DNA of 64,000 bases from DASSQJ01 sp963772645. GTDB taxonomy: Bacteria > Actinomycetota > Actinomycetes > Actinomycetales > Dermatophilaceae. Under the pieces are notes generated by a model that ran no database searches, was not told the DNA's origin, and was given only the letters and a program-made list of their open reading frames with translations. This document shows positions 49,264-58,015 of this stretch, piece by piece. The stretch is from contig CAVYYD010000007.1 of NCBI GenBank assembly GCA_963772645.1, forward strand, positions 475,920-539,919, given 5' to 3'. Numbering within the stretch: position 1 is the stretch's first letter; each line of letters starts with the position of its first letter. The translations under genes were made by a program, and so were the position numbers.

Positions 49264-49699
49264 CCTCGCGCTCGGCGTCGACGTAGAACCAGCGGCCGGC
49301 GCGGCGCTCGAACCGGCCGCGCTCGTGCAGCTCCCCGCGCTGACGGGTCGCGCCCTCACCGGCCAGCCACTCGGCTCGGAACTCGACCACGGCCCGGTCG
49401 TCCTCGGGGCCGCCGTCGACGGTGCGGAGCACCTCGAGGTGGACCCACCGGACCCACGGGTCGGGGTCGACGTGGTCGGGTCGGGTCCTCGGGTGCCACG
49501 TGCGGAAGAGGTGGTCACCGTCCGCGAGGGCATAGGCGGTGTAGCGGGAGCGCATCAGCTCCTCGGCGGTGCGGGCCAGTCGCTCGCCCCGCAGCAGCGG
49601 CCCGCAGCACTGGTCGAACGTGGCACCCGGCGGGTCGCCACCGCACGCGCACGGTGCGTCGCCCTGCAGCGCCTCGTCCGACTCGCCGGACACCTTCAT
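49250..49699 (-). CDS. YchJ-family (UPF0225) protein
   Basis: 149 residues. N-terminal SEC-C-type zinc knuckle CACGGDPPGATFDQCCGPLL, then ELMRSRYTAYALADGDHLFRTWHP and an NTF2-like C-terminal half ending GRFERRAGRWFYVDAE, the order found in YchJ proteins. The role is unknown; SEC-C domains often bind protein partners. Its last 14 bp overlap the convergent lipoprotein gene. Confidence 0.9.
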   Translation of the reverse strand: MKVSGESDEALQGDAPCACGGDPPGATFDQCCGPLLRGERLARTAEELMRSRYTAYALADGDHLFRTWHPRTRPDHVDPDPWVRWVHLEVLRTVDGGPEDDRAVVEFRAEWLAGEGATRQRGELHERGRFERRAGRWFYVDAEREVTGS

Positions 49700-49760
49700 C
49701 CAGGCGGTCGAGCGGCGCAGACCCCGAACTTGTCGACCACGTCCTCAGTGTCCCACCCCG

Positions 49761-49778
49761 CGCTGGTCGTCACCAGCG
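49761..49778 (-). terminator. Hairpin after the Nudix gene
   Basis: CGCTGGT, a 4-nt loop, ACCAGCG: a 7-bp stem 25 nt beyond the Nudix stop on the minus strand. No T tract. Apart from this hairpin I see nothing in the 49700-49802 gap. Confidence 0.35.
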
Positions 49779-49802
49779 AGACTTACCCCGCCGGGGACGC
49801 GC

Positions 49803-50465
49803 TCAACCGTCGGCCGGCGCTCGGCCACCCCCACGCAGCGTCCACGGCGCGTCGACCGGGCGCAGGCCGCTCCAGCCGTGGGCGCGCAGCGCGGCCGCGG
49901 CCAGGACCCCGGCCACGAGGCTCGGGCTGTGCAGGTGCCCACCGATGACCGCGTCGACGAGATCGTCCAACGGCACCCACCGCGACGGCATCCCGAGCTC
50001 CTCGCCGGTGCGCTCGTGGCGCTCGCCCTCGGGGACGTCGGCCACGTCACGGGCGAGGTAGACGCGCAGCCCCTCGTTCGACCCGCCGGGTGTCGAGAGG
50101 TAGTCGACGAGCACGTCCCAGCGCCTCGCGGTGACGTCCGCCTCCTCGTGCAGCTCGCGGGCGGCCGCGAGGTGCGGCTCCTCCCCGGGGACGTCCAGCA
50201 GGCCGGCGGGCAGCTCCCACAGGTAGGCGCCGACCGGGTGGCGGTACTGGCGGATGACGAGCACCCGCTCCTCCGGGTCGAGGGCCAGGACCGCCACCGC
50301 CCCGGTGTGGGCGACGTACTCGCGGGTGAGCCGGCCGGCCTCCCCCAGGTCGAAGCGGTCGCGCACGACGTCCCAGATCCGACCCTCGTGGAGCAGCTCG
50401 TGCTCGGCGACGGGCGCCGGGTCCGTCTCGTCGCGGGGGGCCCCCGGCAGGGCCGCGTCAGGCAC
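49803..50465 (-). CDS. Nudix hydrolase, ADP-ribose pyrophosphatase type
   Basis: 220 residues. The Nudix box GLLDVPGEEPHLAAARELHEEADV (GX5EX7REXXEEXG pattern) is at about residues 95-118, preceded by the AD-ribose-type LWELPAGLL and RQYRHPVGAYLWE. It corresponds in position to Rv1700, an ADP-ribose pyrophosphatase homologue beside pyrG. Start overlaps the pyrG stop by 8 nt. Confidence 0.92.
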   Translation of the reverse strand: MPDAALPGAPRDETDPAPVAEHELLHEGRIWDVVRDRFDLGEAGRLTREYVAHTGAVAVLALDPEERVLVIRQYRHPVGAYLWELPAGLLDVPGEEPHLAAARELHEEADVTARRWDVLVDYLSTPGGSNEGLRVYLARDVADVPEGERHERTGEELGMPSRWVPLDDLVDAVIGGHLHSPSLVAGVLAAAALRAHGWSGLRPVDAPWTLRGGGRAPADG

Positions 50466-52170
50466 GGGCGTCGGCCGGCTCGCCGGCGCGGGGGCGCTCG
50501 ACCTCGACGAGCCGCGCGGCGCGCTGCTGCTCGATGGCGGCCCCGATGAGCCCGGCGAAGAGCGGGTGGGCCCGGGTGGGCCGCGACGTGAACTCGGGGT
50601 GGGCCTGGGTCGCGACGTAGTAGGGGTGGACCTGTGGGGGGAGCTCGACGAACTCGACGAGGCCGAGGTCCGGGTGGGTGCCGGAGATGACGAGTCCGGC
50701 GGCGGTGAGCCGGTCCCGGTAGGACTCGTTGACCTCGTAGCGGTGCCGGTGCCGCTCGTCGGCGCTGGTCGCGCCGTACGCGCCGGCGACGACGGTGCCG
50801 GGCACGAGGTCGGCCCGCTGGCTGCCCAGGCGCATCGTCCCGCCGAGGTCGCCGGCCCCCTCGACGAACGCCTTCTGCTCCTGCATCGTCGCGATCACCG
50901 GGGCGGGCGTGTCGGGATCGAACTCGGTGGAGGACGCGCCGTCGATCCCGGCGACGTGGCGCGCGAACTCGATGACCATGCACTGCAGGCCGAGGCAGAT
51001 GCCGAGGGTCGGCACCTGCCGTTCGCGGGCCCAGCGCAGCGCCCCGACCTTGCCCTCGATGCCGCGAACCCCGAACCCGCCGGGGACGAGCACGGCGTCG
51101 ACCCCGCCGAGCGCCTTCTGCGCCCCGGCCTCGGTCTCGCAGTCGTCGGAGGGCACCCAGCGGATGCGCACCCGGGCGTCGTGGTGGAAGCCGCCGGCCC
51201 GCAGCGCCTCGGTGACCGAGAGGTAGGCGTCGGGCAGGTCGACGTACTTGCCGACGAGCGCGACCTCCACCTCGTGCTCCGGCCGGTGCACCCGCTCGAG
51301 GAGCAGGTCCCAGTCGGTCCAGTCCACGTCGCGGAAGGTCAGGCCGAGACGCCGCACGACGTAGGCGTCGAGGCCCTCCCGGTGCAGCACCTTGGGGATG
51401 TCGTAGATGCTCGGCGCGTCGACCGCGGCCGCGACGGCCTCCTGGTCGACGTCGCACATCATGCTGATCTTGCGCTTGATCCCCTCGGGGATCTCCCGGT
51501 CGGCCCGCAGCACGAGGGCGTCGGGCTGGATGCCGACCTGGCGCAGCGCCGCGACCGAGTGCTGAGTGGGCTTGGTCTTCAGCTCCCCGCTCGGGGCGAG
51601 GTAGGGCACGAGCGAGACGTGGAGGAAGAAGACGCTGTCCCGGCCGAGGTCGTGGCGCACCTGGCGCGCCGCCTCGAGGAAGGGCAGGGACTCGATGTCG
51701 CCGACGGTGCCGCCGATCTCGGTGATGATGACGTCCGGGGCGTCGGCGTCGGCGACGCCCGGCGAGCCGGCGGCCTGCGCCCGCATCCGCTCCTTGAGCT
51801 CGTTGGTGATGTGCGGGATGACCTGGACCGTGTCCCCGAGGAACTCCCCCCGGCGCTCCTTCTGGATGACCCGGTTGTAGACCTGTCCGGTGGTGACGTT
51901 CGCGCTGCCGCGCAGGTTGACGTCGAGGAAGCGCTCGTAGTGGCCGATGTCGAGGTCGGTCTCGGCGCCGTCGTCGGTGACGAAGACCTCGCCGTGCTGG
52001 AACGGGTTCATGGTGCCCGGGTCGACGTTGAGGTACGGGTCGAGCTTCTGCATCGTGACCCGCAGGCCGCGGGCTCGCAGCAGGTGTCCGAGCGAGGAGG
52101 CGGTGAGCCCCTTGCCGAGCGAGGAGGCGACGCCCCCGGTCACGAAGATCTGTTTCGTCTGGGCCACCAC
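50458..52170 (-). CDS. pyrG: CTP synthase
   Basis: Aminates UTP to CTP using glutamine. About 570 aa. The synthetase domain begins IFVTGGVASSLGKGLTASSLG with the ATP loop and has DPYLNVDPGTMNPFQHGEVFVTDDGAETDLD. The glutaminase domain has GICLGLQCMVIEFAR and the His-Glu in QAHPEFTSRP. I chose GTG 52170: a TATCGT box lies 8 nt upstream, suggesting a leaderless mRNA. A TTG at 52179 in the same frame is the alternative. Confidence 0.96.
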   Translation of the reverse strand: MVAQTKQIFVTGGVASSLGKGLTASSLGHLLRARGLRVTMQKLDPYLNVDPGTMNPFQHGEVFVTDDGAETDLDIGHYERFLDVNLRGSANVTTGQVYNRVIQKERRGEFLGDTVQVIPHITNELKERMRAQAAGSPGVADADAPDVIITEIGGTVGDIESLPFLEAARQVRHDLGRDSVFFLHVSLVPYLAPSGELKTKPTQHSVAALRQVGIQPDALVLRADREIPEGIKRKISMMCDVDQEAVAAAVDAPSIYDIPKVLHREGLDAYVVRRLGLTFRDVDWTDWDLLLERVHRPEHEVEVALVGKYVDLPDAYLSVTEALRAGGFHHDARVRIRWVPSDDCETEAGAQKALGGVDAVLVPGGFGVRGIEGKVGALRWARERQVPTLGICLGLQCMVIEFARHVAGIDGASSTEFDPDTPAPVIATMQEQKAFVEGAGDLGGTMRLGSQRADLVPGTVVAGAYGATSADERHRHRYEVNESYRDRLTAAGLVISGTHPDLGLVEFVELPPQVHPYYVATQAHPEFTSRPTRAHPLFAGLIGAAIEQQRAARLVEVERPRAGEPADARA

Positions 52171-52238
52171 GGGCTTCAACGATACGTCATGGGGCGGCCG
52201 GTCACCGCCCCCGACGCTCCCGGCACGGCCGTCGTTTC

Positions 52239-53348
52239 TCAGCCCTCGGACCGCCCTGGGCGCCAGCCGCCCCCGGGGACCAGCGTCTCGTAGGCCCTGA
52301 CCGCGGCCTCGAGCGCGTCGGCCTGAGTCGGCAGCTCACCGGCCCGCTCGGTGGCGTTCGATCGCAGGTCGTCGCGGACGCAGCCGTGGGTGAGGACGGT
52401 CCGGACGGCCCGGCCGAGGGCCGCGGGGTCACCGACCGGCACGAGGAGGGCGGCGTCCCCGACGACGGCGGCGGTGCCCCCCGCATCGGTGGCGACGACG
52501 GCCGCGCCCGCGTGCAGTGCCTCCTGGAGCCACACCGGCTGGCCTTCCCACCGGGCGGCCGAGACCACGACGTCGGCGGCGCCGAGCAGGTCGGGGACGT
52601 CGTCGCGGCGGCCGAGCAGGCGCACCGGGAGCTGCTCCGCGTCGACCCGTCGCTGCAGCTCGGCGCGCAGGGGTCCGTCACCGGCGACCACGGTGAGCAG
52701 GTCGAGGTCGGTGAGGTCGTGGAGGGCGTCGAGGAGGACGTCGAGGCCCTTCTGGGGGGCGAGCCGGCCGACGACGACGACGAGGCAGGTGCGGTCGTCG
52801 ATCCCGAGGCCGGCGTGCACCGCGTGGCGGTCACGCACCGGGGCCCGGGGCGGCGGGGCGGCGATGACGGCCAGTGCGGTGCGACCGGCGCCGAGGTGGC
52901 GCATCCGGTCGACGAGGTCGGGTGAGACCCCGAGGACGAGGTCGCAGCCGCGGGCGACGACCCGCTCGAGGCCGGCGTAGACGGCAGCGGTGACCGCCCC
53001 GGACGGGGCGGCGTTGTGCAGGGTCGCGAGCACCGGGGTGCCGGTGCGGCCGGAGGCCAGGGCGGCCAGGGCCGCGGCCCGCAGGCCGTGGGCGTGGACG
53101 ACGTCCGCGCCGCGGACCAGCCCGCGCAGGGTGCGGAGCGCGCCGGCGTCGGAGCGCGGGTTGGGGCGGTCGGAGACCTCGAGCGGCACGATGGTGCAGG
53201 CCAGCGCGTCGAGCCGGAACCGCTGCGCCACCTCTGCCGGGCAGGCCACGAGGACGGTGTGCCCCTCTCCCAGGAGCCCGCCGACGAGCCCCTCGACGTG
53301 CGCCCCGACCCCGCCAGCGCTCGTCCCGAGCACGACGAGCACCCTCAT
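52239..53348 (-). CDS. Glycosyltransferase family 4 protein
   Basis: 369 residues, GT-B fold. N-terminal half: LGTSAGGVGAHVEGLVGGLL and VVHAHGLRAAALAAL; C-terminal half: VVGRLAPQKGLDVLLDAL, VVAGDGPLRAELQRRV, and the donor-site motif EGQPVWLQEALHAGAAVVATDAGG. Retaining transferase; donor and acceptor unknown. Its start overlaps the murJ stop end-to-end in the envelope cluster mctB-WecA-like-murJ, so it may act on a lipid-linked envelope sugar. Confidence 0.9.
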   Translation of the reverse strand: MRVLVVLGTSAGGVGAHVEGLVGGLLGEGHTVLVACPAEVAQRFRLDALACTIVPLEVSDRPNPRSDAGALRTLRGLVRGADVVHAHGLRAAALAALASGRTGTPVLATLHNAAPSGAVTAAVYAGLERVVARGCDLVLGVSPDLVDRMRHLGAGRTALAVIAAPPPRAPVRDRHAVHAGLGIDDRTCLVVVVGRLAPQKGLDVLLDALHDLTDLDLLTVVAGDGPLRAELQRRVDAEQLPVRLLGRRDDVPDLLGAADVVVSAARWEGQPVWLQEALHAGAAVVATDAGGTAAVVGDAALLVPVGDPAALGRAVRTVLTHGCVRDDLRSNATERAGELPTQADALEAAVRAYETLVPGGGWRPGRSEG

Positions 53349-54976
53349 CCAGCGCCTCCTCGACGTCGTCGTGCACGGCCCCGTGCCCTCACCTCCTGCA
53401 TCATGCCGCGATCGCCGACTGCGAGCACGGCGAACCCGGCAGCGAGCGCGGCCACGCCGGCGACCAGGCCGACGACGAGGGCCCCCGGCAGCGAGTCCAT
53501 CGACCGGCCGTGGGTCACCAGGTCACCGACGACCCACTCGACGGCCAGGGCGACGACCACCGCGCCGGCCGTCCGGGCCGTCCCCGCGGTGGCGCCCGGC
53601 CCCCAGGCCCGCCGGACCAGGAGGAGGAGGGAGCCGGCGGCCACCGTCATCCCCAGCGAGGACCACACGCCGAGGGTCCACAGCGTCCGCGCGGGCCCGT
53701 CCCCCGGCGCGACGAGGAGCAGCGGCGGCACGGCGGCCACGACCCAGCCCAGGGCGGAGGCGACGGCGGCGTCCATCGGGCGGCCCCGGACGTAGAGGGC
53801 CCGGGTGAGCAGTGCGACGAGGCCGAAGCCGGCCAGGCCGGGCGCGTAGGCGGTCAGCGCCGTCGGCATCGCGGCCAGGGCATCGGGCGAGGACCCGGCG
53901 GTGCCGCGCCGGGCGTCGAGGAGGCCGAAGAACGCGCCGACCGCCGGTGCCGCGGCGATGAGGACCCCGGCCGCCACGCCGGTGAGGGCGAGCACGCCCC
54001 GGGTGGCGCGGGCGACGGTCCCCGAGCTGTCCTGCCCGGCCCCGACGCGGGTGGCCAGGGCCGGGAAGGCGCTCTGCGCCACCGGGACCGCGAGCACGGC
54101 GTACGGCAGGAGGTAGACGGCCTGCACGTAGGCGTAGACGGTGTACGTGGCGTCGCCGCCGGCGTAGTTCGCCAGTCGCATGGTGACGAGGGCGGCGCCC
54201 TGCTGGGCGAGCAGGGCCACGACGCCCGCGCCGGCCAGGCCGGCGACCCGCCGGGCGTCCTCGCGCGGCAGTCGGAGCGAGGGTCGCCAGCGCCACCCCG
54301 TGGCCAGGGCCGGTCCGAGCAGCGGCAGGGAGAGGACGAGCACCCCGAGGGTCGTGCCCCAGCCGAGCACCGTGACCGCCTCGGCCGGCACCGCCGAGGG
54401 GTCGGTCCGTCCCCCGGTGATGGCGCCGTACCAGAGGTAGGAGGCGAGGACGACGAGCGAGGAGAGGAACGGGGCGAGGGCCGCGGCGAGGAACCGCCGG
54501 TGGGCGTGCAGCAGGCCGGTGAGGATGATGCCGACCCCGTAGAGCGGTACCTGGAGGGCGAAGACCCGCAGCAGCCGGACCGCGACCTCGGCGGCGGCAG
54601 CATCCTCACCGGTGACGAGGAACGTCGACAGCGGACGGGCCGTCAGCGCGAGCAGCGCGGCGACCGGCACGAGGACGACGAGCACCCAGGTGAGGAGGAC
54701 CGACGCGGCGTGGTCGGCACGGTCGCGCTCGCCGGTGCCGATGCGGTGGGCGATGAGCGGCACGGCGGCGGCCGCGAGGACGCCGCCGGCGGCCACCTCG
54801 AAGACGACGTTCGGGAGGGTGTTGACGCTCTGGTAGATGGTGCCGACCCCGCCGCTGCGCACCGAGTCGGCGAAGACCAGGACCCTGGCGAAACCCGCGG
54901 CGCGGGCGAGCATCGTCACGGCGGCGATGAGACCCGCGGCCCCGGCGATCCCCGTGGCGACCCGGCGCGCGCTCAT
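53345..54976 (-). CDS. murJ: Lipid II flippase MurJ-like membrane protein
   Basis: 543 residues, 13-14 predicted membrane helices of the MOP/MVF fold. Family stretches include LIAAVTMLARAAGFARVLVFADSV, YQSVNTLPNVVFEVAAGGVLAAAAVPLIA (the P-N-x-x-x-E-x-x-A-x-G-x-L motif) and YAYVQAVYLLPYAVLAVPVAQSAFPALA. It lacks the C-terminal pseudokinase of mycobacterial MviN. ATG overlaps the preceding transferase stop (ATGA). It may be a second MurJ paralogue for another lipid-linked sugar. Confidence 0.9.
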   Translation of the reverse strand: MSARRVATGIAGAAGLIAAVTMLARAAGFARVLVFADSVRSGGVGTIYQSVNTLPNVVFEVAAGGVLAAAAVPLIAHRIGTGERDRADHAASVLLTWVLVVLVPVAALLALTARPLSTFLVTGEDAAAAEVAVRLLRVFALQVPLYGVGIILTGLLHAHRRFLAAALAPFLSSLVVLASYLWYGAITGGRTDPSAVPAEAVTVLGWGTTLGVLVLSLPLLGPALATGWRWRPSLRLPREDARRVAGLAGAGVVALLAQQGAALVTMRLANYAGGDATYTVYAYVQAVYLLPYAVLAVPVAQSAFPALATRVGAGQDSSGTVARATRGVLALTGVAAGVLIAAAPAVGAFFGLLDARRGTAGSSPDALAAMPTALTAYAPGLAGFGLVALLTRALYVRGRPMDAAVASALGWVVAAVPPLLLVAPGDGPARTLWTLGVWSSLGMTVAAGSLLLLVRRAWGPGATAGTARTAGAVVVALAVEWVVGDLVTHGRSMDSLPGALVVGLVAGVAALAAGFAVLAVGDRGMMQEVRARGRARRRRGGAG

Positions 54977-55813
54977 CGGGCCGGCCGGCCCCAGGCGTCG
55001 AGCTCGCGGAGCCCCGGCGTGGACTCGATGACGCGGGTGAAGCTGACCCGTTCCGAGGCGAGGGTGAGCGCGGTGAGCACCGCCAGCGCGGCGAGCCGTC
55101 CTCGCCGACCCGACGCGTTCGACGAGGGCAGTACCGAGGAGCGCACCGGCCGCGTTGGCCCCGGTGTCGCCGAGCATGGCGCGCCCCGCCAGGTCGGGGC
55201 GCAGCACCCCGAGCGCCGCCCCCGCCGCCGCGGCCGCGGCGACCCGTCCCGGTCCCGGCCCGACCAGCGGCACCGACGCGGCGAGGCTTGCCTTCAGGGC
55301 GCGGCCGGGCCGCAGGTCGAGCAGGTTGGCCAGGTTGGCTGCGCCGGCGATCACCGCACCGCCGACGAGGACGTCGAGCGGGCCCCGCGGGGGGCCGCCC
55401 GACGCGCGGGTCCGGCGGTCGGCGAGCGCCGCGGCCGCCAGACCGGTGGCGCCCAGGCCGAGGACCTTGACGAACCCGGTCGTCACCTCCCCCCGGGCGG
55501 CGGCGCCGAAGTGTCCGCGCAGGCCCTTGGACGAGCCGTCACCGGCCAGGTCGTCGAGGGCGCCGAAGCACCCGGAGCCGACGGCGGCGAGGAGCCCCGG
55601 CGCCGCGCCGGACCCCGAGCCGACGGCGGCTCCGGCGGCCGCACCCGCGACGTAGGCCGGTCCCTCGAGGAGCGTGACCGGAACGCCGGCGTGGTTGGTC
55701 CGGGTCCAGGGCGAGCCCGGTTCCGGGGCCCGCCCACCGGTCAGCGCCCGGTGGGCCGCCCCGGACACGGCGCCGGCCACGAGCGCGGCCGCCAGCGGAC
55801 GGGCGACGCTCAC
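54973..55813 (-). CDS. WecA/MraY-like polyprenyl-phosphate glycosyl-1-phosphate transferase, C-terminus frame-shifted
   Basis: About 280 residues, many membrane helices. Motifs of the family are present: GALDDLAGD (Mg-binding Asp pair), NLANLLDLRPGRALK (NxxNxxD) and MLGDTGANAAGALLG. A 1-nt shift near 55105 breaks the last helix; the other frame supplies LAALAVLTALTLASERVSF and ends at 54973, overlapping murJ. The family transfers GlcNAc- or MurNAc-peptide-1-phosphate to undecaprenyl phosphate; which sugar is unknown. GTG start overlaps the mctB stop. Confidence 0.82.
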
Positions 55814-56817
55814 GGGGTGGCGCTGGCCGTCGGCGTGGGGCTCGGGGTCGCCTCCGGCGTCGGGAACGGCGCGAACGGCGCCTCCGCACCCGCCGCGAGG
55901 CCGTACTGCCCGGTGCGGCCGCCGACCTGCCCGAGGAGGGCGTGCACGATACTGCCCTGGCCGACGGGGTCGCCGGCGTCGTCGACGCCGGACACCTGAG
56001 CGCTCGCGGCGGCGTCGCCCCGCATCGTCGCGAGCACCGAGGTGCCCGCGTCCTGGGCGCTCTCGGAGGCGGCGAGCACCGTCCCCTCGGACCGGTCGTC
56101 GAGGGCGACCACGAGGTCGACCCAGGCCTTCGCGGTGTCCTTCTGCGCCTGCTCGTCACCGGCGGAGACCGGGCCCGAGACGACGACCGCGAGCTGGGCG
56201 CGCTGGTAGCCGCCCTCGGGGAGCTCGACCGAGAGGAGTCCGCCGTCGGAGAGCGAGGCCAGCCCGCGGCGGGCCGCGACGGGGTCGACCGCGACCGCCT
56301 TGGTGCCGGCCGGCCGAACCAGCAGGGAGGCGAGGAGCACGTCGCGGGGGGCCGTGGACCCGGTGTCGGTGATCGGCACGTCGGTGTTCCCGGCGACCCG
56401 GGCGACGACGGCGTCGCGGATGGAGGACTTCGTGTCGTCGGTCGTCGCCCACTCCTCGGTCAGGGTCGTCGTCGAGGTGACGAACGAGCCGGCGCTCTGC
56501 AGCGTGGAGCGGGTGGCCTCGACGAGGTTCGGCTCGGCGCCCGGCAGGGCGACGACGGCGACGGTGCGCCCGAGCAGGGTTCCGGCGAGCACCCGGGGGT
56601 TCGCGGCGGCCAGGTAGCCGTCGCGGGCCTCGATGCCCTTCTGCGCGGCGTCGAGCTCGGCGTTGAGCTGGCTCTTGTCGCCGCGGAGGCCCGCCACCTC
56701 GTCCTTGAGGGTGGCCCCGATCTCGCCCTGGAGGGGGCCGGCCCCGAGCACGATGCCGACAGCGAGGGCGAGGAAGATCGAGACGATGGAGACGAGGTGG
56801 TACCGGAAGTCGATCAC
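55810..56817 (-). CDS. mctB: MctB/SteB-like channel protein
   Basis: 335 residues. N-terminal membrane helix YHLVSIVSIFLALAVGIVLGAGP, then a coiled coil VAGLRGDKSQLNAELDAAQKGIEARD, an alpha/beta domain with LLGRTVAVVALPGAE, and a Thr/Pro tail. Homologue of Rv1698 (MctB, linked to copper export) and of corynebacterial SteB, which binds SteA in cell division. The adjacent steA gene, overlapping by 4 nt, supports the division role here. GTG start. Confidence 0.9.
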   Translation of the reverse strand: MIDFRYHLVSIVSIFLALAVGIVLGAGPLQGEIGATLKDEVAGLRGDKSQLNAELDAAQKGIEARDGYLAAANPRVLAGTLLGRTVAVVALPGAEPNLVEATRSTLQSAGSFVTSTTTLTEEWATTDDTKSSIRDAVVARVAGNTDVPITDTGSTAPRDVLLASLLVRPAGTKAVAVDPVAARRGLASLSDGGLLSVELPEGGYQRAQLAVVVSGPVSAGDEQAQKDTAKAWVDLVVALDDRSEGTVLAASESAQDAGTSVLATMRGDAAASAQVSGVDDAGDPVGQGSIVHALLGQVGGRTGQYGLAAGAEAPFAPFPTPEATPSPTPTASATP

Positions 56818-58001
56818 CCGAACACTCCTTGCACGGTGACCCGCAGGTCGTCGAGCTTGGCGAGGAGGACCTGCAGCAGCGCGCGGCCACCCTCGGTCGA
56901 CCACAGCGCCGCGCCGAGGGCGAACAGGCCGACGGCGAGCATGAGGACGACGCTGAGCGCCGAGATGCGCGAACGGTAGAGCCGGCTGACCCCCTTGGCG
57001 TCGACGAGCTTGCCGCCGACCCGCAGCCGGGTGAGGAAGGTGCTCGCCATCCCCTGCCGGCCCTTGTCGAGGAACTCGATGAGCGTGGCGTGGGTGCCGA
57101 CGGCGACGATGAGGGAGGCACCCTTGTCGTCGGCGAGCAGCATCGCGACGTCCTCGCTGGTCCCGGTGGCCGGGAAGACGACCGGGTCGACGCCGAGCGC
57201 GCGGACCCGCTCGAGGCCGGGAGCTCGGCCGTCGCGGTAGGCGTGGACGACGATCTCGGCCCCGCAGCGCAGCGCGTCGTCGGACACCGAGTCCATGTCC
57301 CCGACGATGAGGTCCGGCACGTGCCGGGCCTCGATGAGGGCGTCCGCGCCACCGTCGACCCCGATGATGACGGGCTTGTACTCGCGGATGTAGCTGCGCA
57401 GGATGTCGAGGTCCTCCTTGTAGTGGTAGCCGCGCACGACGATCAGGGCGTGCCGGCCCTCGAGGCGGGTGCGGATGTCGGGGACGCCGACCCCGTCGAA
57501 GAGCAGCTCGCGCTCGCGGCGCAGGTACTCCATGGTGTTCTCGGCGAAGGCCTCGATCTCGTCGGAGAGCCCTGCCCGAGCGATCGTCATCGCCTCCTGC
57601 ACGGCGTCCGCGTCGAGGAGGCGCCCGGTCGCGATGACCTCCTCGTCGGTGAGGAGGGCCGAACCCTCGAGCCGCAGCGGGGTGCCGTCCTTGACCCCCA
57701 TGACGTCGACGCCCACGTCGTCGAGCAGGGGGATTCCGGCCGACACGAGGATCTCGGGTCCGAGGTTCGGGTACCGCCCGGAGATCGACCGCGCCGCGTT
57801 GACCACCGCGGCCGGCCGGCAGGCGACGAGCGCTTCGGCGCTCACCCGGTCGATGTCGACGTGGTTGATGACGGCGACCTCGCCCGGGCGCAGGCGCTTG
57901 GTGAGGTTCTTGGTCCGCGCGTCGACGCGCGCAGGCCCCGCGGAGCCCGGATGGGGGTCGCGGTCGCGGCGGGTGGGGATCCGGACGGACATCTGCACCA
58001 T
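56814..58001 (-). CDS. steA: SteA-like septation protein (thiamin pyrophosphokinase-like domain, membrane anchor)
   Basis: 395 residues, homologue of Rv1697. The middle has a thiamin-pyrophosphokinase-like catalytic region: IGVDGGADALIEARHVPDLIVGDMDSVSD and FPATGTSEDVAMLLADDKGA. The C-terminus has a membrane segment (ALSVVLMLAVGLFALGAALW). In corynebacteria SteA with SteB tunes cell-wall hydrolysis at division. Starts 58001 and 57992 (both ATG) are possible. Coupled to mctB. Confidence 0.92.
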   Translation of the reverse strand: MVQMSVRIPTRRDRDPHPGSAGPARVDARTKNLTKRLRPGEVAVINHVDIDRVSAEALVACRPAAVVNAARSISGRYPNLGPEILVSAGIPLLDDVGVDVMGVKDGTPLRLEGSALLTDEEVIATGRLLDADAVQEAMTIARAGLSDEIEAFAENTMEYLRRERELLFDGVGVPDIRTRLEGRHALIVVRGYHYKEDLDILRSYIREYKPVIIGVDGGADALIEARHVPDLIVGDMDSVSDDALRCGAEIVVHAYRDGRAPGLERVRALGVDPVVFPATGTSEDVAMLLADDKGASLIVAVGTHATLIEFLDKGRQGMASTFLTRLRVGGKLVDAKGVSRLYRSRISALSVVLMLAVGLFALGAALWSTEGGRALLQVLLAKLDDLRVTVQGVFG

Positions 58002-58015
58002 CGTGCCACGCCCGC

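Noticed and set aside
53345..55813. A MurJ/WecA-like fusion protein of 822 aa
   Set aside because: The fusion arises only from the 1-nt shift near 55105; the other frame gives a normal WecA-like C-terminus whose stop overlaps the murJ ATG.
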